Shown one piece after another: positions 55,660 through 64,000 of a stretch of 64,000 nt of DNA. The DNA is from Pedobacter aquae. GTDB taxonomy: Bacteria; Bacteroidota; Bacteroidia; Sphingobacteriales; Sphingobacteriaceae. The notes beneath the pieces are model-generated. The model saw only the letters and a list, made by a program, of their open reading frames with translations. It searched no databases and had not been told where the DNA came from. Every line of letters begins with the position of its first letter. Positions within the stretch are counted from its first letter, which is position 1. Made by a program: the position numbers and the translations under genes. The stretch spans positions 1,674,001 to 1,738,000 of the forward strand of contig NZ_CP043329.1 in NCBI RefSeq assembly GCF_008195825.1. Reading direction: 5' to 3'.

Positions 55660-57063
55660 ATGAAATTAACTGTTTGGGGTGCTGCGCAGCAAGTTACCGG
55701 GAGCATGCATTTGCTTGAGGTAAATAACTATAAAATCTTGATAGATTGTGGTTTAGATTATGAAAATGATGTTAACCTGCTAGAGAATATAAATTTTCCT
55801 TTTTTACCCTCAGAGATAGATTTGGTAGTGCTTACACATGCACATATAGATCATTCTGGTAATTTACCTACTTTAGTGAGGTTAGGCTTTGAAGGGCAAA
55901 TTTTATGTACACCACCAACAGCAGATTTAACACAATTGCTCTTAGCAGACTCTGTAAATATATTTTTGGGTAAACTAAAGAAAAAACCTTTTAAAAAACG
56001 CTCTAAAAAATATCACCACGATAACCAGCAGCAGCAGCCTTTATATCTTCAAAAACATGTCATGGATACGACCGATAGGATGGTAACCATTGGTTTTAAT
56101 AAACCTTTTCAGATAAGAGAAGATATAGAGATACAATTTATCCCTACCGGGCATTTGTTGGGTGCTGCAGCTGTACATTTTAAAGTAACAGAAGCTGGCC
56201 AAACAAAAACCATAGCCTTTACAGGCGATATAGGCCGAAAAAATTATCCGGTACTTATCAATCCAGAAACTTTACCAGAAACAGATTTTCTGGTAACAGA
56301 ATCAACCTACGGAGGGCGTTTACATACAGCAATAGAAAGTATAGAAGAAACCCTCATTAAGGTAATTAAAGAAACCTGCATTAACCAACCTGGCCGTTTA
56401 ATTATTCCGGCTTTTAGTGTAGGCAGAACTCAATCTTTGGTTTATACGCTGAATAAAATCTTCTCAAAAAACTTATTACCACCAGTGCCAATTTTTGTGG
56501 ATAGCCCTATGGCAATTATGGCTACTGATATTTATAGAAAACACCAGCGTTATGTAAATGATGATGCTAAATCTTTTTACCAAAAAAATGGCGATGAGTT
56601 TGAATTTGCCAATTTATCTTATGTAAAAGAGCTTAAAGAAAGTAAAGAAATATCTAACCACTTTGAGCCATGTATCATCATTTCATCAGCAGGGATGCTT
56701 GAAGGCGGCAGAATACAAGATCACCTGTTCTATAATATCCAGAATTTTTATGCCACCATCTTATTTATAGGTTATTGTGCTAAAAATACTTTAGGTTATC
56801 GCTTACTCAGAGGCGATGCTGTTGTAAGGTTAAGAGGAAGAGATTTATCTGTTTTTGCTACCATTAAGAAAACAGACCAACTGAGCGGACATGCAGACCA
56901 TAAGGGTATTATGGAGTATATCAAAGCGGTTCCAAAGGAAGGACTTAAGAAAATATTCTTGGTACATGGCGAGCAGGAAAGTATGCTAGCCTTGCAAAGC
57001 GCTTTAGAAGATGATGGCTATAAAGCTGTAATTCCAGAAAAAGGAATGATATTTGAACTTTAG
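55660..57063 (+). CDS. MBL-fold metallo-hydrolase with RNA-specificity domain (beta-CASP RNase)
   Basis: This 467-residue protein is a CPSF/Ysh1-like nuclease. The metal site T-H-A-H-I-D-H-S-G is at 59-67, followed by S-T-Y-G-G-R-L-H, a beta-CASP domain (about 210-375: F-V-D-S-P-M-A-I, S-S-A-G-M-L-E-G-G-R) and a returning MBL part with L-S-G-H-A-D-H. These are RNA-processing family motifs. A 48-residue gene follows 14 bases later. Confidence 0.92.
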   Translation: MKLTVWGAAQQVTGSMHLLEVNNYKILIDCGLDYENDVNLLENINFPFLPSEIDLVVLTHAHIDHSGNLPTLVRLGFEGQILCTPPTADLTQLLLADSVNIFLGKLKKKPFKKRSKKYHHDNQQQQPLYLQKHVMDTTDRMVTIGFNKPFQIREDIEIQFIPTGHLLGAAAVHFKVTEAGQTKTIAFTGDIGRKNYPVLINPETLPETDFLVTESTYGGRLHTAIESIEETLIKVIKETCINQPGRLIIPAFSVGRTQSLVYTLNKIFSKNLLPPVPIFVDSPMAIMATDIYRKHQRYVNDDAKSFYQKNGDEFEFANLSYVKELKESKEISNHFEPCIIISSAGMLEGGRIQDHLFYNIQNFYATILFIGYCAKNTLGYRLLRGDAVVRLRGRDLSVFATIKKTDQLSGHADHKGIMEYIKAVPKEGLKKIFLVHGEQESMLALQSALEDDGYKAVIPEKGMIFEL

Positions 57064-57077
57064 AAGAAAAATTTGAG

Positions 57078-57224
57078 ATGAAGAAAAGATTGTTTCAAAC
57101 ACTCAACAAATTAAATAAACTTGTTTTACCTAGTTTATATAAAAAAGATCCATCTAAACTAAGCAAGTTTGAACAGGCTCTAACAGGTTACAGGTATTGG
57201 GTATTGTTAAAAGCTTTAGATTAA
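57078..57224 (+). CDS. Small basic protein of unknown function, 48 residues
   Basis: An ATG at 57078 opens a 48-codon frame. The peptide is basic in its first half (M-K-K-R-L-F-Q) and contains L-Y-K-K-D-P-S-K-L-S-K-F-E-Q-A and G-Y-R-Y-W-V-L. From memory it resembles small proteins conserved in Bacteroidota, some annotated 'SsrA-binding protein', though it lacks the real SmpB fold by length. It lies 14 bases after the beta-CASP RNase gene and is followed by a terminator, so it is probably the last gene of that transcript. Confidence 0.65.
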   Translation: MKKRLFQTLNKLNKLVLPSLYKKDPSKLSKFEQALTGYRYWVLLKALD

Positions 57225-57251
57225 ATCCTTTATGTTCATGCCTAGACATAA

Positions 57252-57284
57252 AAAAGCCAGATATTTCAAAAATATCTGGCTTTT
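57252..57284. terminator. Bidirectional terminator between the 48-aa gene and serA
   Basis: AGCCAGATATTT and AAATATCTGGCT form a 12-bp stem with a 3-base loop, flanked by A and T runs, between two converging genes. Confidence 0.88.
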
Positions 57285-57306
57285 AACTTTATGATAAAAA
57301 AGGATT

Positions 57307-58254
57307 TTATCCTTTTAAAACATCAATAACTAAATTAGCAAGTTCTACCCCTATTCTTTCTTGAGCCTCGTTAGTAGAAGCACCAATATGTGGAGTTAAA
57401 GAGATTTTTGCATGTTGTAAAATAGAAGCTCTTGGCGTAGGTTCATTATCAAAAACATCTAAACCAGCAAAAGCAACTTTACCACTATCAAGCGCTTCAA
57501 TTAAAGCTTCTTCATCTATAGTACCACCTCTAGAGCAGTTTACAATACCTACACCTGTTTTCATTTTCTCAAACTCTTCTTTTCCTAAAAGAGGTTTCTC
57601 TATGAAAGGTGTATGGATACTGATGAAATCAGCTTCAGCAATTAAAGCTTCTAAACTTACTTTTTTTACAGGAACTTCAACTTTGATATTTCCAGAAAGC
57701 TCTAAAGTTAAAGAGGCAGGCACATCGCTTAAATCATAAGCTAAAACATCCATACCTAAACCTAAAGCAACTTTAGCAGTTTCTCTACCAATTCTACCAA
57801 AGCCTATGATACCAATGCTTTTACCTCTTAACTCGCTACCTTTTGCATAAGCTTTTTTAAGGTTATTAAATTGAGTAGCTCCCTCAACAGGCATTTTACG
57901 GTTAGCATCGTAAACAAATCTTACACCATTGAAAAGGTGAGTAAATACCAACTCGGCAACAGATAATGATGATGATGCTGGCGTATTCACTACTGCCACA
58001 CCTTTGCTTCTTGCATATTCTACATCAATATTATCCATACCAACGCCACCACGACCAATAACTTTGATGTTAGGACAAGCATCAATAAGCTCTTTTCTTA
58101 CTTTGGTTGCACTTCTTACCGTGATACCATCATAAGCATTTAATTTAGCAGCTAATTCTTCTTGTGGGATGTTTTGGGTGTCAACTTCAATTCCGGCTTC
58201 TTCCAGTAGTTTTTTTCCTATTGGGTCTATACCATCATTTGCTAAGATTCTCAT
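57307..58254 (-). CDS. serA: D-3-phosphoglycerate dehydrogenase (short form)
   Basis: SerA oxidises 3-phosphoglycerate, the first step of serine synthesis. It has 315 residues, a short form without the C-terminal ACT domain, so feedback by serine through ACT is unlikely. The NAD site G-F-G-R-I-G-R-E, catalytic N-C-S-R-G-G-T-I-D-E and T-P-H-I-G-A-S-T-x-E-A-Q are visible. It follows serC by 111 bases. That gap holds an imperfect inverted repeat at 58284-58361 (GATTTG with CAAATC, GATGTGA with TCACATC). Confidence 0.93.
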   Translation of the reverse strand: MRILANDGIDPIGKKLLEEAGIEVDTQNIPQEELAAKLNAYDGITVRSATKVRKELIDACPNIKVIGRGGVGMDNIDVEYARSKGVAVVNTPASSSLSVAELVFTHLFNGVRFVYDANRKMPVEGATQFNNLKKAYAKGSELRGKSIGIIGFGRIGRETAKVALGLGMDVLAYDLSDVPASLTLELSGNIKVEVPVKKVSLEALIAEADFISIHTPFIEKPLLGKEEFEKMKTGVGIVNCSRGGTIDEEALIEALDSGKVAFAGLDVFDNEPTPRASILQHAKISLTPHIGASTNEAQERIGVELANLVIDVLKG

Positions 58255-58365
58255 GTTGTTTTTATTTTGGATTTGAGTTTTAAGATTTGATTATTGAGAT
58301 GTGAATTAGGATAGCTGAGACCATTTAAGAACCTCAAATACCTTATCTCACATCCCAAATCTATT

Positions 58366-59433
58366 TTATTTATGCTTTTCAGCAAATTCTTGCATAGCCT
58401 CTATCAATACGTGAACGCTAGTAATAGGTAAAGCATTGTAAATGGATGCTCTAAAACCACCAACGCTTCTATGGCCTTTGATACCTATACAACCTTTTTC
58501 TTCTGCAAGCTTTAAGAAATCTTTCTCTAATTCTGGATTTTCCATCACAAAGCAAACGTTCATTCTAGAACGGTCTTCAACTGCTGCTGTTCCTTTAAAG
58601 AATGGGTTTCTATCAATTTCTTGATATAAGGCATCAGCTTTAGCGATATTTTCTTTTTCTATTGCAGCAATACCACCTTTAGATTTTAACCATTTTAAGT
58701 TCAATAAAGAAACATAAATAGAGAAAACGGGCGGCGTGTTGTACATAGACTCTCCTTCAATATGTACTTTATAATCTAACATAGAAGGAATAGTTCTGTT
58801 AACTTTACCTAAAATCTCGTCTTTTACAATTACCAAAGTAGCGCCAGCCGGACCAATATTTTTCTGAGCACCAGCATAGATCAAATCAAAATCTGCAACG
58901 TTAATATCTCTGCTGAAGATATCAGAAGACATATCGCAAATTACAGGAACATTTGTTTTTGGAATATCAAAAAGCTCTGTACCATAAATGGTATTGTTAG
59001 AGGTGATGTGGAAATAAGCCGCATCTTCAGGGATACTGTATCCTTTAGGGATGAAATTAAAGTTAGCGTCTTTAGAAGATGCCACAATTTCTACCTCACC
59101 AAATAATTTAGCTTCTTTAATTGCTTTTTTAGCCCAAACTCCAGTCTCTAAATAAGCAGCTTTTTTACCTTCTTGAAGTAAATTCATAGCTACCATGGCA
59201 AACTGTAAACTTGCGCCACCTTGTAAGAAAAGAACCGAATAACCTTCCGGTACATTCATTAATTCTTTAACAATTTTAATAGCATCTTCTGATACAGCAA
59301 TAAACTCTTTACTACGGTGTGATATTTCCAGAATAGACAAGCCTGTATCATTAAAATTTAATACTGCTTGTGAAGCTTGTTTAAATACTTCTTGTGGTAA
59401 AATACATGGACCAGCGCCAAAGTTATGTTTCAT
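58366..59433 (-). CDS. serC: Phosphoserine transaminase
   Basis: SerC makes phosphoserine from phosphohydroxypyruvate and glutamate. It has 355 residues. The start [10 protein letters not shown] and the PLP lysine Lys191 in [11 protein letters not shown] are diagnostic, as is the H-R-S-V-G-G-F-R-A block. serA lies downstream on the same strand. A 145-base gap before it contains only a weak hairpin. Confidence 0.96.
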   Translation of the reverse strand: MKHNFGAGPCILPQEVFKQASQAVLNFNDTGLSILEISHRSKEFIAVSEDAIKIVKELMNVPEGYSVLFLQGGASLQFAMVAMNLLQEGKKAAYLETGVWAKKAIKEAKLFGEVEIVASSKDANFNFIPKGYSIPEDAAYFHITSNNTIYGTELFDIPKTNVPVICDMSSDIFSRDINVADFDLIYAGAQKNIGPAGATLVIVKDEILGKVNRTIPSMLDYKVHIEGESMYNTPPVFSIYVSLLNLKWLKSKGGIAAIEKENIAKADALYQEIDRNPFFKGTAAVEDRSRMNVCFVMENPELEKDFLKLAEEKGCIGIKGHRSVGGFRASIYNALPITSVHVLIEAMQEFAEKHK

Positions 59434-59578
59434 TTGTTTGAGTTGTTTGTTTGGTTTTTATATCGGATTCTAAAATTAAACACCGCTTTAAGCAATGTGT
59501 TTAGAATTAAGTTTCATTTTTATTCTTAACGTTTTAAGGCTCAAATTTAAAACAATAAAACGTTTCTGCGGTGTAAAT

Positions 59579-62002
59579 TTAAAATTTTGCAATAATCTTA
59601 AAATTTAGCTGTCTAGATGTTAAAAAATTAGGAATTGCGTAACGGTTATTATTCACATCTGTTAACCATAAGTAAGAAACTGTATTATTGATATTGAGTA
59701 AGTTAAATACCTCTGCATAAACGATGAAAGAATTGAAATAGGTATCAAACCATTTAAATCTTTTAATACTTTCTTTATCTAAAATATCCTTAGAAAAACC
59801 TATGTCTACCCTTCTGTATGGTGGTATGGTAAAATTTGTGGTAAAATTATTGGTTCTTGGTGGCCAGCTTGGTAATCTGGAACCATAAAGTAAGCTTAAA
59901 TGTACTTTATAAGTTGGGCTGTTGAATAGCCTATCCTGAAAAAATATAGAGAAATTTACGCGTTGATCTGTTGGTCTTTTGATAAAGCCCGGAAAAACAA
60001 CTTGCTGATTTCCATTGGCATCTGTTTTGGTGAAAGAATCGCCATTGATATCCTCTTCTGTTTTCATTAAAGAAAGTCTAAAAGAGGATTCTAAATCTCT
60101 CACAAACTCGCCGCTGATTGAGAAATCTAAGCCCGCAGCATAACCTTTTGAGGTTAAACCGGCATTGTATCTTACGCGAAGATTTTCTAATTCGTATGGG
60201 GTAAGCTGCAATAAAGCTTTATAATACACCTCGGTATTAAACCTCAGATTGGTTCCCATAGACTTAAATTTATAATCTGAAGAAGCTATAAAATGTAAAG
60301 ATTTTTGAGATTTAACATCGGGATTTATCTGACCATTAAAACCTCTTAACTCCCTGTAAAAGGGCGTTTGAGCATAATAACCACTGGCAAACCTATAAAG
60401 GATGTCTTTTTCTTTTTTAGGGTTATAAGTTAACACTAACCTTGGGCTAGGTAATAACTCTTTAGTAAAACTGTTATAATTAAACCTTAAGCCACTTGCT
60501 AAAGTAAAATGCGCACCAATATCAGAGGTATTTAAGATATAACCAGAAATTCTGTTGGTAGTTAAGGTATTACTTGCGTTACGATAGTCTAATATCGGAA
60601 AGCCATTTGCCTGATTATTGGGTAAGGTATAGCCGGCAGAATCTAAGTAATTGAATTCTAAAAGTTCATCCTTAATAAAATCTTGCTGAAATCTTAAACT
60701 GGTTTCCCAATGCGAATTGTTTTTAGAAAAATAGTATTTAATATCACTAGCTATAACACGGGCATCCATTTGGTTTCTGCCATAATCTTGAAAGGCACCT
60801 ATACCGCGGTTTGCTACCACGTTACCAAAGCCTCCTCCTAAAAAATCAGTTTCTACTTCATCAAATAAATAAGAACCAGTTATATCAAAATTTTCTCTTT
60901 CAGACATGATAAAAGCAGAGTTTATCCATTTTAACTTAGCTTTATCATTAAGCTTATAATTAAAAGTAAGTGCCCCAACCAGATTGGTATATTGGTCTAT
61001 TTCCTGACCTTCGTAGTTTACCCTTAACCTTAAAGTTTGCTGTAAAGTACCAAAAGTAGTTTCTCTAGATTGTGGAAATAAACTAAACTCGCTGCTGTTG
61101 GCAATACCTAAAAACTCTACATTTAAACGCGTACTTGCTTTATAGTTGATGAGGGTTTGCAAATCATAAAAACGTGGATCATAACTTCCCCTAACAGGCT
61201 GGGCATTAAGTACAAACCTATTTCTCTTATTTCTAAAACTAACCGCTACATTAAACTTTTTCTGCGCAAAAAAAGTACTTGCAGATACGCCATTGGTACC
61301 TACGCTAATCACACTTGCAGCCGTATCTCTTGTTTTATAATTTACGTCTAAAACGGATGATAATTTATCACCATATCTAGCAGAGAAACCTCCTGCGGAA
61401 AATTTTACATTAGCTATTAAATCTGGATTAATTAAGCTTAAACCTTCTTGTTGGCCATTTCTAACCAGATAAGGTTTAAAAATTTCTACATCATTGATAT
61501 AAATGAGGTTTTCATCAAAATTACCCCCACGTACAGAGTATTGCGAGCTTAATTCATTATTGGTAGAAACGCCGGGTAATTGTTTTAACATGGCCTCAAA
61601 ACTTTGGGCTACATTTGGCGAAAGCTCAAAATTACGGGCATTAATGCTGGTCATCCCTTCTACCCTAGCGCTTTGGTCGTTCACTACAACAAGATCTAGC
61701 ATTTGCTTATCTTTTACCAAAACAACGTTAAGAACCGTATTTTTATCTAATTTAAGATAAGAAACATTTGGATTATATCCTGATAATGAAAAAGTTAAGG
61801 TATAAGTTCCGGGTTTTAGATTGATGGTATATTCTCCTTTAATGTTAGATACCTTTTTGATATCTGCATCTTTTACGCTAATCTCTACACCGCTTAAAGA
61901 TTCTGATTGTGCATTACTTATTTTTCCAGAAAGCCTTAAGGTTTGCTGTGCAAAGACATTTACAGAAAACCCTAAAAGTATAGCTAGAAGAAAACTACGC
62001 AT
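59579..62002 (-). CDS. TonB-dependent receptor with carboxypeptidase-regulatory-like domain
   Basis: This is an 807-residue outer membrane receptor. It has a signal peptide (1-18, ending V-F-A-Q), a carboxypeptidase-regulatory-like domain at about 20-95, a plug domain at about 110-215 (Q-L-P-G-V-S and Y-S-V-R-G-G-N-F-D-E-N) and a beta-barrel that ends in the usual aromatic residue (I-A-K-F). Unlike SusC it has no adjacent SusD partner, so a ligand is not apparent. It overlaps the end of rpe by 8 bases. Confidence 0.93.
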   Translation of the reverse strand: MRSFLLAILLGFSVNVFAQQTLRLSGKISNAQSESLSGVEISVKDADIKKVSNIKGEYTINLKPGTYTLTFSLSGYNPNVSYLKLDKNTVLNVVLVKDKQMLDLVVVNDQSARVEGMTSINARNFELSPNVAQSFEAMLKQLPGVSTNNELSSQYSVRGGNFDENLIYINDVEIFKPYLVRNGQQEGLSLINPDLIANVKFSAGGFSARYGDKLSSVLDVNYKTRDTAASVISVGTNGVSASTFFAQKKFNVAVSFRNKRNRFVLNAQPVRGSYDPRFYDLQTLINYKASTRLNVEFLGIANSSEFSLFPQSRETTFGTLQQTLRLRVNYEGQEIDQYTNLVGALTFNYKLNDKAKLKWINSAFIMSERENFDITGSYLFDEVETDFLGGGFGNVVANRGIGAFQDYGRNQMDARVIASDIKYYFSKNNSHWETSLRFQQDFIKDELLEFNYLDSAGYTLPNNQANGFPILDYRNASNTLTTNRISGYILNTSDIGAHFTLASGLRFNYNSFTKELLPSPRLVLTYNPKKEKDILYRFASGYYAQTPFYRELRGFNGQINPDVKSQKSLHFIASSDYKFKSMGTNLRFNTEVYYKALLQLTPYELENLRVRYNAGLTSKGYAAGLDFSISGEFVRDLESSFRLSLMKTEEDINGDSFTKTDANGNQQVVFPGFIKRPTDQRVNFSIFFQDRLFNSPTYKVHLSLLYGSRLPSWPPRTNNFTTNFTIPPYRRVDIGFSKDILDKESIKRFKWFDTYFNSFIVYAEVFNLLNINNTVSYLWLTDVNNNRYAIPNFLTSRQLNFKIIAKF

Positions 62003-62666
62003 GGAAAGTATCAGGAGATATATGCTTTAATTCTGCTATAGCATGTAATGGATCTTCGGCTGCAAAAATAGCATTACCTGCTACCAGAACATTGGCACCA
62101 GCCTTTAATAAGGCTAAAGAGTTGTGATTGCTTACGCCACCATCTACCTCTATGTATAAGTCAGGATTTTTCTCATCGGCCATAGCCCTTAACTGCTGTA
62201 TTTTATGATAACTGTTAGCAATAAATTTTTGTCCGCCAAAACCCGGATTAACCGTCATGATTAAAGCTAAATCTAATTCCTCAATGACATTCTCAAGCAA
62301 AGAAACTGGCGTATGTGGATTGATAGCAACACCCGCTTTACAACCCAATTCTTTAATTTTATGGATGGTTCTATCCAGATGATCACAAGCTTCATAATGT
62401 ACAGTAATCACATTGGCGCCTGCTTTTTGAAAATCTTCCAGATAACGGTCTGGATTGGTAATCATCAAATGCACATCTAAAGGTTTTAATGCATAGTTTT
62501 TAACCGCTGCAATAACTGGGAAACCGAAAGAAATATTGGGCACAAAAACGCCATCCATAACATCTACATGTATCCAATCTGCATCGCTATTGTTAAGCAT
62601 TAAGATGTCTTGTTTTAGATGAGCAAAATCTGCTGATAAAATAGATGGTGCAATTAAATGATTCAT
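61995..62666 (-). CDS. rpe: Ribulose-phosphate 3-epimerase
   Basis: Rpe interconverts ribulose 5-phosphate and xylulose 5-phosphate in the pentose phosphate pathway. It has 223 residues. H-V-D-V-M-D-G-x-F-V-P-N, V-H-L-M-I, M-T-V-N-P-G-F-G-G-Q-K-F-I and V-D-G-G-V-S carry the metal ligands and substrate loop. It heads a transcript with the TonB-dependent receptor gene, overlapping by 8 bases. Confidence 0.96.
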   Translation of the reverse strand: MNHLIAPSILSADFAHLKQDILMLNNSDADWIHVDVMDGVFVPNISFGFPVIAAVKNYALKPLDVHLMITNPDRYLEDFQKAGANVITVHYEACDHLDRTIHKIKELGCKAGVAINPHTPVSLLENVIEELDLALIMTVNPGFGGQKFIANSYHKIQQLRAMADEKNPDLYIEVDGGVSNHNSLALLKAGANVLVAGNAIFAAEDPLHAIAELKHISPDTFHA

Positions 62667-62670
62667 GATT

Positions 62671-62678
62671 CAAATATA
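62671..62678 (-). promoter_or_regulatory. -7 promoter element placed for a leaderless rpe transcript
   Basis: On the minus strand this reads TATATTTG, an exact TAnnTTTG match that ends 4 bases before the rpe ATG, the same spacing as at queG. Confidence 0.5.
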
Positions 62679-62748
62679 ATAAATATGCTTTCTTATAAAA
62701 CTTTAATCATGAGCTAAACGTATTTATAAAAGGAAAAAACATCCAATC

Positions 62749-63294
62749 ATGAAATATCTTGCTATCACCCTTAGCTTTCTTTTTTCACCCTTCTTGCTTA
62801 AAGCACAAAGCTTCAAGACAGATAAATTATCAGTACATTTTTTTGCCGCCGCCCCTGTTGCAGATATTGATGCCCTTACAAATTCTGCAAATGCCATTTT
62901 AGATATAAAACGTAAAGAAATAAAAGTGAACATACCTATAAGCGCTTTCAGTTTTAAGAAAGCTTTAATGCAACAGCACTTTAATGAAAAATATATAGAA
63001 AGCGACAAATATCCCTCAGCAAGCTTCAAAGGTAATTTTAAAGATGATTTAACCCATAAACCTGACGGAACCTATCTTATTTACGTAGAAGGTAAATTTA
63101 ACCTTCATGGCGTAGATGTTCTGCAGGTTATTCCATGCAAAATTACCATTCAAAAAAATGTACTAACTGTAAATAGTAGCTTCGTATTAAATACCAAAGA
63201 TTTTAAAATTGAACCACCTAAAATCTTAACCAAACCTATTGGTGAGAAAATAGAAGTTACAGTTAACGGAAATTTAAATAAAGCTATAAACTAG
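62749..63294 (+). CDS. YceI family exported protein
   Basis: This is a 181-residue exported protein with a signal peptide (1-19, ending L-L-K-A) and a lipocalin-like YceI domain that binds isoprenoid-type lipids in relatives. It shows S-D-K-Y-P-S-A-S-F-K-G and G-K-F-N-L-H-G-V typical of the family. The substrate is unknown. One base separates it from the converging oxidoreductase gene. Confidence 0.88.
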   Translation: MKYLAITLSFLFSPFLLKAQSFKTDKLSVHFFAAAPVADIDALTNSANAILDIKRKEIKVNIPISAFSFKKALMQQHFNEKYIESDKYPSASFKGNFKDDLTHKPDGTYLIYVEGKFNLHGVDVLQVIPCKITIQKNVLTVNSSFVLNTKDFKIEPPKILTKPIGEKIEVTVNGNLNKAIN

Positions 63295-63295
63295 T

Positions 63296-64000
63296 TTAGC
63301 TTAATTTAAAACCCTTTTTTAAATCTCTGCCTCTTAATTGATTTGCTTCTTGGTCATTAGTAAATAATTCCTTTTCGGGATTCCATTTAAGAGGTCTTTT
63401 TAGCTCATAAGCGATATTGGCGATATTACAAACACTTGCCGTTCTATGTCCAATTTCAACATCACAAATAGGTTTACTTCTATTTTTAATGGCCTCTAAG
63501 AAATCTTGATAATGATTGGTACTATGATAAATACCTAGGCTTTTGGCATCAATTACCGTATTTTGCAAAGAAGCAGGATTCACTTCTAATTTTTTTCGCT
63601 GCACCATAATGCTACCTTCTTTACCATTAAACTGAATGGCATTACCTATTCCGAAGTTTTCATGCGTCATTTTTAACCCATTGGCATACTCAAAGGTTAA
63701 AAATTTATGATTTTCATCTGGTGGAGTTACAGCTACAGGTCCGCTATGATCCATATTTAAAGCCCATTGTACAATATCAAACATGTGCGCACCCCAATCT
63801 GAAACCATACCGCCTCCAAACTCTTTATAATCTCTCCATTTTGCCCAAAAAGAGTTGATATCTGGATTTAATTTATCATTGAAATGGCTATAATTTTTAT
63901 TAGGTCCTAACCATTTCTCCCAATTTAAATCTGCTGGTACTTCTTCTTTAGGTAAATTATAAGCTAGTGGTGGCGGACCAACACTTACTTTAATGTTATC
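63296..64000 (-). CDS. Gfo/Idh/MocA family oxidoreductase, 5' end cut by window
   Basis: The frame is open to the window edge, and 234 residues of the C-terminal part are visible. G-G-G-M-V-S-D-W-G-A-H-M-F-D-I and C-D-V-E-I-G-H-R-T-A match the substrate-binding half of Bacteroidota Gfo/Idh/MocA proteins, which oxidise or rearrange sugars with NAD(P). An apparent start at 63808 is internal: the reading frame continues unbroken upstream. Substrate and signal peptide cannot be judged because the N-terminus is missing. Confidence 0.88.
   Translation of the reverse strand, partial: DNIKVSVGPPPLAYNLPKEEVPADLNWEKWLGPNKNYSHFNDKLNPDINSFWAKWRDYKEFGGGMVSDWGAHMFDIVQWALNMDHSGPVAVTPPDENHKFLTFEYANGLKMTHENFGIGNAIQFNGKEGSIMVQRKKLEVNPASLQNTVIDAKSLGIYHSTNHYQDFLEAIKNRSKPICDVEIGHRTASVCNIANIAYELKRPLKWNPEKELFTNDQEANQLRGRDLKKGFKLS

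Overview
The window is a 64 kb piece of an AT-rich Bacteroidota chromosome, most like Sphingobacteriaceae (Pedobacter and relatives). The evidence is family content (DUF2795, DUF4296, the short SerA/SerC pair, a Bacteroidota-type LptD, a TonB-dependent receptor with a carboxypeptidase-like N-terminal domain, futalosine-route menaquinone genes), repeated matches to the Bacteroidota -7 promoter element TAnnTTTG, and several well-supported TTG start codons. It is mostly ordinary housekeeping sequence. I saw no rRNA, tRNA, CRISPR array, insertion sequence or prophage.

Layout. 0-5 kb: end of an aminotransferase gene, an isolated AT-rich endonuclease/exonuclease/phosphatase-family gene, a MacB/FtsX-type permease, then queA and ispD. 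5-16 kb: two small genes (a 49-aa membrane peptide and a DUF2795 protein), cobalamin adenosyltransferase, an ABC ATPase, gatC-plsC, trpS, a deoxynucleoside kinase and kdsB, an orphan histidine kinase, a YitT protein, a succinate-semialdehyde-type dehydrogenase, a DUF2064 protein and queG. 16-25 kb: a secreted sugar dehydrogenase, mutS2 and a DUF4296 lipoprotein on the minus strand, then a tightly overlapped plus-strand operon (YggS, GNAT, DUF3298 lipoprotein, aspartate kinase, THUMP-like methyltransferase). 25-34 kb: L-serine dehydratase, an MFS transporter, a phosphoesterase, the polyphosphate pair ppx-ppk1, a histone H1-like Lys/Ala-rich protein, YajQ and a nucleoside phosphorylase. 34-41 kb: mqnA, a histidine phosphatase and mqnE, then sulphur amino-acid genes: a cystathionine synthase/lyase, and a promoter, SAM-I riboswitch and 38-codon leader frame ahead of metY-metX. 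41-48 kb: an E2 acyltransferase, cinA, lptD, a cell-wall amidase and an MlaD protein. 48-64 kb: a Fic-domain gene with a likely operator, RNase Z, a STAS protein, purC, phoH, a SAM hydrolase, an MsbA-type exporter, an MBL-fold RNase, serA, serC, a TonB-dependent receptor, rpe, a YceI protein and the end of a Gfo/Idh/MocA oxidoreductase.

Three things stand out. First, the metYX control region stacks a complete SAM-I riboswitch on a short leader frame whose last eight codons encode C-S-M-R-C-Y-M-C, so Met and Cys supply may be read twice. Second, four genes (MFS transporter, ppx, fic, rnz) are each broken by what looks like loss of one base from an A or T run, and each recovers its family's C-terminus one frame over. 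Sequencing or assembly indels are the simplest explanation, but the pattern needs a raw-read check. Third, the fic gene carries its own N-terminal DNA-binding domain, and its upstream region holds a 9-bp inverted repeat and a near-palindrome flanking a -7-like element, as expected for autoregulation.
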